Shown here: positions 51,694 to 63,501 of the stretch, piece by piece
Numbering within the stretch: the stretch's first letter is position 1
How the letters are laid out: each line of letters begins with the position of its first letter
Source of the DNA: Paragordius varius
Lineage: Eukaryota > Nematomorpha
Direction of reading: 5' to 3'
Length of the DNA: 64,000 bases
Assembly (NCBI GenBank): GCA_964247055.1
Contig: OZ176052.1
Coordinates: forward strand, 11,780,001-11,844,000
Translations under genes and position numbers: made by a program
The notes under the pieces: generated by a model
Databases searched by the model: none
Seen by the model: the letters and a program-made list of their open reading frames with translations, nothing else
What the model was told of the DNA's origin: nothing

Positions 51694-54282
51694 ATGGTTT
51701 TAATCTTATCCCATCTATTCAATTTTCACCTTGTTTGTACTGTACTTGTGAGTTTGCCTTTAGATCTGTCTATGTCTGCTAATGAGATTCTTGGTAATGT
51801 AGAACGGAGACACGCTGCATCACACATCTACTTCGATTTAAATGATCTCATTTTAAAGGATGAGACTGTTAATGCCAGTCTCCTCACACCACCATATACT
51901 AATGTTACAAACCCAAGTAAACAAAATCCCAAAAAAACCAAATTAAACGCCTCTAAAGACGTATTTAATGGCATTTTTTCCACTGTTTCACCCATTCCTA
52001 CAACATTAGCATACAATAATTTGTATCATCGTTATACACATAAAATCTATGATTTTCTTCGTGGATCATTCAATGATTTGTCTACTTTATCACCTACTTT
52101 TTATTATGAAGACGAAAATGTTAATTTGTTTTATTCCTATCGCGACTTTGATTGGGACGAGTCGTTAAGAAGAAAAAATTATAAGCATCAAATTAATTAT
52201 TATAATTATCCCATTTATCCCAATAATTATAGCTATGAGGATATCGATGATTACACTATGCAACATTGTAAGTCCATTTTATGAAAAAAAATGATTCAAA
52301 AATGCAAACCCTATTAAAATGCGTTACTACCACAAAGCACCAACCATACACATCCACATTTTTATCATTTGCTTTTTATTTCTTAATTGCAATTAAAAAA
52401 CTGAAATGTTAATTTATTTTATGCATTTTTTGTGTATATAGTTGGGCCGTTCTTTCTCGATCAAATGAGTAGCGTAACTGTAATGGAACAGAGTCAAGCC
52501 TTGTTTTTTTGTGAGGTGATGGCTAACCCTTATCCCACGTTTCGATGGACCATAAATGGTATGGAAATTCAAGAGAGGCAACGAAGGTTTATACATACTT
52601 GGTTAGAGTATTTATATATTATTGATTTCAATAAATACTCCATCATGACTCACAATGTAGGTGTAGTTAACGACCTATAAAATATTTTATGTCCATTTAT
52701 TATTAGTAATAATTAATAAATAATCAATAATGTTAGCTTAGGCTTGCTGTGTAACATTGGTCATTAGAATGTATTCATAACAGAAAGCATTAAAGAGTAT
52801 ATGATAAAGTCATTCAGAATATAAAAACAAACACACATAAATAATATCTATAATTCATGAGTACAAATCACAATACCAGAAGCTTAATAGTTTTATCATA
52901 CCATAAAGATGTGCCCATATATTTTTTAAATTATTATAGATAATTGTGGTTTTATATTAATTAAATTTAATAATAACCGATATTAGAAATATTAAATGTA
53001 AAATTCTTTCCATTTGCTCTTTGCATAAATATTGTAAGAAAATCGCTCTATGTACGAAACAGATTTCACATTTTACAAATGGAAAAGGGACGTATAGGAT
53101 CTATTTTAAAGATCGCACCTGTTATAAATAAAGACAACGGATCTCTGATTGAATGTTCAGTTACGGACCCACATAGTAAAGATAATACGATTACAACTCA
53201 AGCAAAACTTATAATTCTTTCCGGTAATTATATTTATTCAAATATATATTACATAGATGTATAATTAATTGAGTCCATTTGGCATAGACCGGTAAAAATA
53301 TGTGAGATTCTTCATTTTAAAATTCACAATATCAATTAAATTATGTTGTTATAATGAATATATAGATAATGAAGTTCCATCAGGCTTTCCCCACATAACA
53401 CACGAGCCCCGACGAAAAGTTGTGGAGTTTAAAACTCCGTTTACACTTTCGTGTGAAGCAAAGGGTGAACCTCGTCCCTACATTACGTGGCTTAAGGATT
53501 ATGCACCTATACCCTTTAATACACCACCTGCTGGCTACAGCGATGAAAATAATGATATCATTCATTGGAATAACAGTTTTAATAATGATGATGCTCAACA
53601 ACACATATCAAACCGTTGGAATCGCTATAAATTAATGAGGAATGGTAGGATTAATTGCATATATATCTAGTCTATATTGATTTTTTATTTTATGGTCAAA
53701 TTATCTGTATATAAGATAATAAATATAGGCGTGTTTTTAAATGTTATAGGTAATTTTTGATTAAAATTGTTAAACCTTTTTTAACATAGATCGCAATCGT
53801 ATAAACATGACAATAAAAGTAAATTCACCATTTTGTATGACAGTACGGGTTTTATTTATTTGGCATCCCATTTGTTTCTTATTATTTACACCGTTGATCT
53901 CAAATACCGTAATTAAATTATCATTTTCTCTAGGGTTGCTATTAGTTGAAAACTCCGATTTTTCGGATGAAGGGGAGTATCAATGTATGGCTACAAACAT
54001 ACATGGGTCAGTTTACAGTAAATCGGTGGCAAAAATTGGTGTACGAGGTATATTTAAACACTTAATATTAAAGCAATACCACATTTTTTTCCATTTAAAT
54101 TTTTATTATTTTAATTGCACAAGGAAAATATTATATATTCAGTTTTCTAATTACAATAGAAGTTCAGCTTATTGAAAGTTTAGGGTGGATTAAAAAGTTT
54201 TCATACCATAATATTCATTATAATAAATCGTATCACGCCGACAATTGTATTTCTTTTTTTTTAAAAAAATGAATGTTTTTAA

Positions 54283-54318
<36 letters not shown>

Positions 54319-57300
54319 AAAATACATGAGAATGAGGAAACGATATAGGCATGATTGAATAAAATTTTATCAAGAGAAAGATTAGTCTATAAAATAATTA
54401 ACAATTTTAATAATTAGAACGAAGAGTCCCTCCAAGATTTAGTATAAAACCTCCTGACAAAATGATTATTCCGAAGTCTAATGGTAATAAATCCTATTTA
54501 GTGGATGAACCTAAACAAATTGTATGTGTCGCTATCGGGTCTCCGATGCCCTTGGTCAGATGGAAAGTTGATAAGGGTATTTTAAAATACATCAAATAAA
54601 AACTATATCTTTTTTGAATATCGAATTAATTAATTCCTAATTATGTTATCTAGATCCAGATTCCAATTTCGAAAATGTTATTTTGAATAATGAGCAGGAT
54701 ATTGATGATAATTTACGAGAAAGAGATCTCTTTCAAAATTTCTATCAAACATTCAAAACACAGGATTCAAACGAAACCATTTATGATCCGAAAATGGATT
54801 TATATCGAAAAAAGTAACTTAGCCTTTAAAAAATTACTGCTGAATATAGAAAGATGTCTATCAATGTATAAGATTTTCTATTTAATTTTTTAGTCCCTTC
54901 TTTGGAGCCGTTACTATAGGCAAAAATATTCTCAGGCTTCCATTTGATGGTTTATCTCGGGATGTCAATTTTACGTGTGTAGCCATTTCGAAATTGGGAA
55001 CACTCACTGCTACTACAATGATAATAGTTAAGGGTAAAATGATTATATAAATCAATTACAACATAATGTTTTGTTCTTAAGCCTATTTGTCTTTAGATCC
55101 GTTTCAAAATAATTTTTTTACAATAGCGAGGAAACCAAAAATTCTTTGCAATAAAAATTGTTCCGGAACCGGTATTGTTTTTGGTCGTTTTTTGGTTCAT
55201 ATTTTAAAAAATTCAAATATATCCTATTTTTTAATAGCATGTGGATGAGTTGCCGTATTATTACACAATGGAAAATGTGAGCTTTTAATTTTTAAAAAAC
55301 TTACTCTCGTAATTCAAGATAACGTAAAAACAATATTCAAAATGATATTTTGGACCGTATGGAACCGTGGTTTCTAAAATGTTTTGAAGTGAGTGTTGAA
55401 ACAGACGAAGCGCTTGATTCCTGTCCCAAATCCTTTAGATAATTAATTTAATATATATGACTCTATGTAATTCATATTTATATACAGATTTGCCATCTAG
55501 TCCATCGTATTTGGATGTCATTAATATGTCAAGTAGAAGTATTTCGATTAAATGGGAAAGAGTCATTAACTTGGATGAATCGTTGGATTTTTCCAACATC
55601 ACTTATCATATACAAGTTTATAATTTTTTTCTTTGATATTACTCACAATATAATGCATAGTACGATATGAAGTAATGATATATGCATGAATTATTTTAAC
55701 AGAGAGCAGTTTTATTATGGGACGTGTTGAAATTACAGTCATGTATCCTTTATTTTAAATTTATTTTCTTTTGTTAAATGGGTATAAATATTTGTTAAAG
55801 AATGGAAAAAACAAGGCTCTATGATATTAACAATATCATTTACAATCAAAAAAGTATTACCATAGGGCTCTTGTTTTTTCCATTCCTTACAAATATTTAT
55901 ACCCATTTAACGAAAAATTTTTTTGATAAAATATGATTGTAATATTACCCTTAAAACAGCTGTTCAATCTTTTCAATAATATGTTTTAAAATTATGGAAT
56001 GTTTGTCCTTTATATAATTGCTATATTCAATATTTTTATCGCATAACAATAAGAAAAATAATTAATATGATAACCCAATTAAATAAAAAGAAAATAGGCC
56101 CCTTGTATTTGCTATTTATAAGAATATTAATATTGAAAATTTAGTGAAACCATTTTTAATCATTCGGATCTTTTTGTACTATATTATTACACAATTATTT
56201 CGTTTATTTTATAGTTATTTACTATGCAATGGCTGACAATTTCAACCAATTTCATGGTGCTAAAAATAAAATATATGTTGTAGGTTTTTGAACAAAATTT
56301 AACCCGCGGAGATTGGGCGTCTAATTCGATTGATGATCCTCTTACTAACTTTGTCAAAATCCGTTCTTTGAAAAGTCGATATCCTTCTATAGTAATTAAA
56401 CATCTAAAACCCTTCACAGATTATCAGTTGCGCATACGAACAGTCATCGATTATGGAGCAGGGCCATGGTCAACACCGTTAAATTTCAAAACTTTGGAAG
56501 ATGGTATTAATACATAATTTATAGTTTTAATTTGTTTATTTTTGCGATTGATTTTTTTCATATTTTTCATTTTGGTATGATGTTGCTCAAAAAATCTAAT
56601 ATAATTATTACATAACTAAATAAATTTGTTCATGTATTAGTCCCCGAATCCCCGCCTAGTGAAATTAAGATCCGTCCAATGAGTCTAACCGAGATAAGTA
56701 TAAAATGGGACATTCCATCTAAACCAAATGGTCCTATACTAGTAATTGCATAATTTATCATTTCTTTCATTAAACACTAATAATCATTTACATTAATTGT
56801 TTTATATGGTGGGATTCAAAATATTTCTGTAATGATATATAGACATAAAATTTTACTCTGTTTTACCAAATTAAACGTTAAAGTTTAATGACGTAAAGAT
56901 ATTTCAACTTTTAAAAGTATATTGTATACACGATATCCTAATGATGATTAGGCTTACATAATCTATTACATTGCTGGAGCGACTTTTCAAACCCTTAAAC
57001 CATTTGAAATACCTGGTAAGAGTGCATCCATTTTTACCCATCCTTTACTCAATTATTCGATGGGGGCCGTTCCACTGCTAGATGTATGGACAAAATTAAC
57101 CATAACACATACGGATCAATCGCGATTAATTGTGTTTACTATTAAAGGACTCAAACCTCTTACCCTGTACACAATAAAAATGCAGGCGGTTAATTCCAAG
57201 GGTGTTAGCCCCATGTCGGAATCACTCTCTACTTTCACTTCGGTTTTGGGTGAAGATAATATTAATATCATATAATTAAATGTTTCATTATAACTCTAGT

Positions 57301-58501
57301 CGTAGGCTACGTTTAAATTTATCCGATAAATATGCATAATGCTTGTTTATTTCACACTAGTAGGCCAATTTGCAACACAGGAGTGTATGAAAAAAAGAAA
57401 GGAAATAATTGTTTCAACAATTGGTTGTTTTTTCCATACACCGTGTTGCGAATTGCCCAAGTGTGAAATACGCAAAAATGCATACTGTATATAAATTTGC
57501 TTAGCACGCAAAATGAAAGATTAAAAAATTTTTAAATGTTCATATTACAGAATAAATATTGTATAATAACTTGTAGATTTTATCGTTATAATTATCTTAC
57601 AATTTAGTACCAAGTGAAATACCAAAATTTACCGGTACACCCTTGTCCCCTTCATCCATAACACTAAGTTGGGATAAAAATTTAGATTTCCACATTCTTC
57701 GGTTTTATTATCTGGCCTATCATGGCTATAGCCCTGACCAGGACTCGCAACAAAAATCTATTAAAATAAATCACGTAAATTTTTATTAATTCACGATTTC
57801 TTATGACATATTTAGATTCAAAAAATATTTTTATTTTTTTATTTTTAGCCAGATATTCTCAGTTACACCTTATCTAACTTAACTCCAGATACTATGTATA
57901 CAATTTTTTTGATTCCGGCGAGCGACACTCATTGTGGTATCCCCTCACAACCATTATTATTAAGGACCCCAGTTCAAGGTATTATCTCTTTAGTGTCTGT
58001 CTGTTTTGCATGTGAATTTAATAACATTGTAAATATGTTGAATGTCAATTTATTTTTTTGCTTAAGTGGCTCGCATTACACCCATGTCAAAATCACCTCC
58101 AATAATAAATTTGGCAAACGTTTCATCCTGGTTTAAATTATTTGTGGACACTATCAACAGTCGCACAGTAAAAGTAACTCTTAAGATTGTGAAGCCTATT
58201 TCGTTCGCTCAAATTTCCCAGCTAAATTCATTAACATTACGCTGGGAACCTAGAGATGGTCTACCTGACAACTCATTTTCTCGAATCGTTTATGTTAAAC
58301 CGATTATTGAAAAATTTGCTAATAGTCACAGTTTAATGAATGCCTTACTACTTGATCAAACAATTAATGGATTGAAACCAGGAAATGTTTACATTTTCTC
58401 CTATACTTTTGAACTTTTGAATAATGTTAATAATCGGAATCATGGAACGAATCCGATTGCTGCTCCTTCGGATATGGTTGAATTACAAACGCTCGAAGAC
58501 G
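51694..58501 (+). CDS. LAR-like (type IIa) receptor tyrosine phosphatase, 5' part
   Basis: Cell-surface receptor of the LAR/PTPRD/PTPRS/PTP-3 class, acting in axon guidance and adhesion. Exons: 51694-52267, 52442-52586, 53063-53223, 53366-53644, 53934-54047, 54418-54576, 54654-54813, 54894-55033, 55488-55615, 56284-56503, 56641-56741, 56952-57249, 57608-57774, 57849-57978, 58067-58501 (3211 nt, 1070 aa, ending in phase 1). Signal peptide 1-26; unusual S/T/N/Y-rich extension to 191; Ig1 192-293 (FFCEV, FRW, IECSV); Ig2 294-424 ([33 protein letters not shown]); Ig3 425-577 ([33 protein letters not shown]); FN3-1 to 4 at 578-693, 694-826, 827-925, 926-1070. RVPPRF and AIGSPMPxVxW are diagnostic of LAR Ig3. 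Each FN3 starts after a phase 1 intron. Introns are 74-668 nt. The membrane span and phosphatase domains are not found in the window. Confidence 0.93.
54286..54315. repeat. Intronic TA array
   Basis: About 30 bp of TA in receptor intron 5. Confidence 0.85.
55130..55440. mobile_element. Family E remnant in receptor intron 8
   Basis: GTTCCGGAACCGGTATTG and GGTCGTTTTTTGGTTC resemble the ACCGGTTCC-rich ends of family E. The borders are unclear. Confidence 0.35.
55769..55915. mobile_element. Hairpin MITE in receptor intron 9
   Basis: Inverted arms of about 55 bp (55769-55823 and 55861-55915) share GTTAAATGGGTATAAATATT and GAATGGAAAAAACAAG, with a 37 bp spacer. Only about four mismatches or indels are seen. 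It would form a long hairpin in the pre-mRNA. Confidence 0.8.
57331..57482. mobile_element. Hairpin MITE in receptor intron 12
   Basis: Inverted arms of about 62 bp begin TATGCAT and include TATTTCACACT, GCAACAC and GTGTATG. The arms are less well matched than those of the intron 9 hairpin. No sequence similarity to that element is seen. Confidence 0.75.
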
Positions 58502-60210
58502 GTAAATGCTTTTGTTGCTATTCTTTAGTTGAGCACGATTAAAATTGTTGCAAATTATAATGCTATAGTATTGATATTGATTAGTAAGATAAATTGAGTC
58601 ATTAATGTTTTTTATCTAGAATCTTTTCTGATATGTTTATTATTTTTTATACTTAATTTCCTTTTCGTTAGGTCGTTTTCAGATTTAAATTATCTTAATT
58701 GAAGAGGAATGTTTTATTAGCTATATACTCCCAAATATATATGCCTGAATCCAATTTAAAAATATTTATGCTATAGCCTTTTAGGGCATAATGCAAAAAT
58801 CCTTTTTGAAAATGTATAATTGGGAAATAATTATAAACGAAAACTTATAGCCGCCAATTTTTGGTACATTTTGTTGATGGCTTAAACTAAAAAATAAATA
58901 TATATTAAGGTTAAAAAATAAAATTAATTAATTAAAATTGTCATTAATTATTGGCAGCAAATATTTGATATATAGGTTTTAAGATCAGCTGTTATACAAT
59001 CTTTGGATGATAAATAAATATGCATACCTCTGTGAAGCTAATTATAGATGGATGAATTTTTTCGAAAATACAGTGTTAATATACATACTATTTATAATAT
59101 TTTATTTGTGAAAAATTAGAATACAATTGTATATGATTGTTGTAAGATTAAACAATATTGCAACAATCAAAAGTGAATTCAATTATAATTACATTTAAAA
59201 TTTGAACTAACTGTTATAATGAAATTATTATTAACAATCAATCCATTCAAATTTTTCAACAGCAACAATAATCAATTCCAACGATATTTTTTGTTAAAGT
59301 TTGAATTGTGCGATAAACACTAATATTGATTCGTTTTAGTAAAGTTGAGAGTTTATTAATTTAAATTTAATTTGGCATTTTTTATGAATTTTGCAGATTT
59401 AATTATCCATACTTATTTCCACATTAATCATCTTTATAATTTTGCAGCTTATAATTATAAGCCTAACAAGATGTTATTTTTTGTTTTAAATTTTTTAGGA
59501 TCCAAAAACGTTACCAATTTAAAATAGGATAGAAAATGGTCATATTGTAATTTTCAAATAATTTTGATGCTAAAATACTAAAAAGATGGTTAATGTAGTA
59601 ATATAATTAGGAATTTGTATTGACTTGAATTCGGGCACAGCGCTAATTCCAATCATCCAAATTACTTTAAAAGGCACAGTTAAAACTAAGCATAATTATT
59701 GTCAATAAACTAAACTATCTATAAATATCTCTCAATCGTTAATTCATATTCTTTCAGGTAAATTATTTTGAAATCTCCAGATCCCTATCACATAATATAT
59801 AATGTTGACTTTACAATTTTTGTTATCGGATAAGATCATTTAAATGAAACTACATTTCCAGATATTTTACTAAATCAAAATACCTGAGTCATTTTTTATA
59901 ATCATGTCCCTTTATGATATATAGCCTTTTTGGAGTTCAAATCAGCTTAGTGTCTTTGATTCTATTTTTAAAGAAAACGTATGTCACTTTGAATTATATG
60001 TTAAATTTTCCAACTAGGCAGGCGCTAATGAGCAAGAACTTTTTTGTAAGCACTCTATTCACTCAGTCAAAATGGTTTAGTAATAGCCAATGATATTTAA
60101 ATTTTCAGCTCAACTTATATAAAATTATAATCAAAATTGGAAAATCTTTTCATTCGGAAGAGAAGCCAACAATAATTTTATTCCCAAACGGAATAACTTT
60201 TTATTTGCAG
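58502..60210. other. Presumed receptor intron with a MITE B relic
   Basis: 58620-58990 carries family B blocks (AGCCTTTTAGGGCATAATGC, TATAGCCGCCAATTTT, ATCAGCTGTTATACAATC). 60008-60035 is a 28 nt open stretch between ACTAG and GTAAGC that could be a micro-exon or chance. No FN3 exon is recognised. Confidence 0.45.
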
Positions 60211-60339
60211 ATAAGTACCCCTTAACAGAATTTTTGAATAATTTACGCTTAGAAAGCAGTATATTAATTGAGTTAAACATTCGACTTTTTTTATCTAACA
60301 ATTGTTTGGCTTATGGTCATATTGGAATTACTTTTCCAT
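60211..60339 (+). CDS. Candidate exon 16 of the LAR-like receptor (start of FN3-5?)
   Basis: A strong acceptor TTATTTGCAG is followed by 129 nt that stay open in phase 1, the phase in which exon 15 ends, up to a CCAT|GTATAT donor. The peptide starts DKYPLTEFLNNLRLESSILI. P..L..L.LESSILI would suit strands A and B of an FN3 domain, but the conserved tryptophan is absent. Phase symmetry (1-1) fits the other domain boundaries. Nothing stronger supports it. Confidence 0.3.
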
Positions 60340-63300
60340 GTATATAATTTTAACCAATTATTTATATCAATGGTTTAAACCAGGGATGTTATACACGCAG
60401 CCCTAGAACCTTGTTGTCCTACGAGATAGTGTGTTCGGCCAACAAAAATTTAAAACCACATATAACTAAAAATTCTTAAAATTGATATTTCAACAAATTT
60501 TGGCAACGAAACAGCAAAAATTGGTGAAATAAATAGTAGCTATATTGTCTCTGTAATTTTTACAGGCTTATGTTTGAGATCTAATAAAATATTTTTAAAT
60601 GCCTATATATCTTTTGAATGCAACTCTCCAGATTTCCTAATCAAAAATACGGCCGACGAAGCCACCCTTGATTTAAACTAACCCATCTATAGTGTAAGTT
60701 CATACAAATAACGCCAATAAATTCATTGGTTTTTCATATAAAAAGTATTGTAAATAATACTAAAGTAGCTCATTTAAGATATTCCCTCTATTGAACTGGC
60801 TCGACATTAGACGTTTAATGATGGGTCATAGAAAGTTGTGTCAAATATCTTAATATGGATGATAGTATTTTTATTTACATAAAAATGATTTTAATTGTGC
60901 GCAGCTGTGAACTTCACAATCGTAAATTTTGTGTATACAAAACATAGGTTTATGTTTTCATAAGGGGTGTTTCATGTATACTTTTTATTTTCTTTCTTAA
61001 AAACTTTTTCATTGAATAAATAACCATGTATACCTTTATAAAATACGATACATATTGTTGTTACCTTTGTGTGAATTTCTAATATAAAAAATATATTTAT
61101 ACATAAAATTGTATAAATATCCTTTTTTCTTTTTCCATTTCCAAATGATACCTTTACATTTACGTATTATCCATATTATCGTAATGAGAAATGTAAATAA
61201 GCAAAGTTCCAGCATAAAATTAAAAAATAATTATCATAATAATGAGTGTATGCACACGTAAAATTATAATATCTTCTTGCGATTCGAAGACTGCTGTATT
61301 GTACTAAATCATTCTCATCTATATATTTAATTTTAAAAACCTATTCCAAATTAATCCGCATTGAGCAACATTTACATATACAACGGCGAAATTAACTGTA
61401 CTAGAATAAACTATATTTCCCATCGCACCCTACTTAATATTCATTTGGCTTTAGTTTGGTTTTGGATTTTTCTCGTTTACATTCAAAATTTTCCGTTGTC
61501 ATACAAGGACAAAATTTTAATCATCGATATTATTTTTTAGTTTGTTGAGTTCAATCACCGCACTGTCCATATCTTTACTAAACCTACCTTTCAAACAATG
61601 TCATTTTTACCCTGTAAGAATACTTATGCCATAAATGCCTTGGAGAAATTAATATAATGCTTCAAAGGATGGTTAAACAAATAAAAATTCCACTATTTTT
61701 TCAATTCTGAGTATCCATATTCAAAATTCAATTTAACCTAAAATATTACATTTTAAAAAAGAAAAATCGCCATATTCCTTTTTGGATACAATATAACATA
61801 ACGTATCTAATTTAATGTATTAAAAATCGATATAATGAACCTTTGTATCATCTAAAATTCATATTTTTGGTGTATGCTGCTACAAACAAGCAATTCATCC
61901 ATCAGAAGAATATGCTATTATCTTTTATATAAATTTATATTTTCTTAAAACATGTAATCAATGTAGTATTATATTAAAATGTGATCCCTTATCTATTTAA
62001 CTACATCTCCTTTTCATTGTTACGCTGCTTGCATTAACCCAGCAGTCCAATTTGGATAATTCATGTTTTGTTTTCATTCATGAGGAGTGAAATGCTATTT
62101 ACTATATTTATGATCTATGTTGCTCTTGAATGGCCAATCCATTCAAATTTCATATCCCACAAAATAAGTCTCGAATCCAATAAACTCCTACAATTTTTGC
62201 AACTTAATTCCCGATTAAATTCGAATTCTGGCGAAAACTTGGGTACATTATAAAAATTTATAAATTTTGATCATTCCGGCAACATTGAGTTTTTTATGCC
62301 TTAAGGTTTTCCTTATAGTTTGCACTCATTAATTATTATAATCCCATTATTTTAAGAAAAAGTTGAGTATAACAGAGTTTAGCTCTTAGCAAGTGCCAAT
62401 TTTTTATATTAGTTTATAAAACCCCCAATAATGGATTTAAAAGCTTGCGAACGTGTGGGCTTATATGAATTGAACATTTTTAATTTAACGTTTACATACC
62501 ATGCGCGAATGTGTTTAATTACAAAAAATAACAAATACATATATATTAATTTTGTAATACAATGGAAAATTATTTTTAACATTGATTCAAATATTAACTA
62601 TCTTTAAAAAAATTTTACATTTTTGCTTGCAATCAGGTTCATTAATGTCATTGGCATCGTTTTCGATTCCATCTTATTGACGCATCACGGGCCACATAAT
62701 TATACATATATAATTATAAAACACAATCAAAAAACATTAACTTTAATATTTTTATGGAATGAATCACAATTATAATTAAAAAAATATTAAAAACACGTAT
62801 ATCTAATAGATAAAAGGTTTTTTAAGTTACACCGCCATGATTGCAAATGGAATAAGTGTGTGTGCTTTATAAAAAAAGGAAGTCACCATTTAAGTGTGTT
62901 TATGATTCAAAGTTAAAATAAAGCATTCTTTATAATTTTTATTTTGGATTTCAATTACTACACCTACTAAATTAGCTTTTATAATAAAATGTTTTACATT
63001 AACGGTTATACACAGTTAAAAAGGTCATTCCTATTTTTTGTATGTAATATAATGACACAAAGCTTTCCGTTATAATTTTTTTTATTTTTTGTTAACATAG
63101 TCTAATAATACATTTACATGTGTGGTAGTCCAATTAATGTAGACTTTTTGTTGCTTTTTTCAGTTATTGATTTTACAATACACTAAAAAAGCAATTTGAT
63201 ATCTGACCAATTTTAGGAAACATATTTTATAAATTCACATTAAATTTTGAGTTTAAGCTTAAGTTTTTGTGTAAAAGCATAGCAATATGAAAGGAAATGT

Positions 63301-63395
63301 TTGACCTAGTTTTAGATGCGAACAAATTATTATTACAAAGACAATGCACGGAGATTTTTAGATTTTTATATAGAATTTAACTTTCATATTTTCAG
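60340..63395. other. No recognisable exon
   Basis: A+T-rich. A hAT-like end (CAGGGATGTTATACACGC) lies near 60382. A 61-codon open frame at 62068-62253 has no domain signature. If the receptor gene continues downstream, this is intron. Confidence 0.4.
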
Positions 63396-63501
63396 CCCTG
63401 GTAATGAATCACTTAAAATTGTTAAAACAACAATAGAATTCCAATTAAGAGACGTATTAATAAGGAATTATAAAATTAACGTTGTATATATAAATCATTA
63501 G
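63396..63501 (+). other. Possible FN3 half-exon, weak
   Basis: After CATATTTTCAG a frame reads PGNESLKIVKTTIEFQLRDV and continues to a YKINVVYIN-like strand that resembles the E-F strands of an FN3 domain. It opens in phase 2 and lacks a clear donor, so it may be chance. Confidence 0.2.

Noticed and set aside
52587-52656. Longer version of receptor exon 2 ending at CACAAT|GTAGGT
   Set aside because: That donor leaves the wrong phase for exon 3. The donor after CGAAG at 52586 gives [14 protein letters not shown], which aligns with LAR Ig1.
53794-53930. Extra exon between receptor exons 4 and 5
   Set aside because: Direct joining of 53644 to 53934 already gives an uninterrupted Ig2 that aligns with LAR; the intervening frame adds unrelated hydrophobic sequence.
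60108-60210. Additional exon reading LNLYKIIIKIG upstream of candidate exon 16
   Set aside because: It is open after an acceptor, but joining it to the next frame would need a 14 nt intron, and the phase does not match exon 15.
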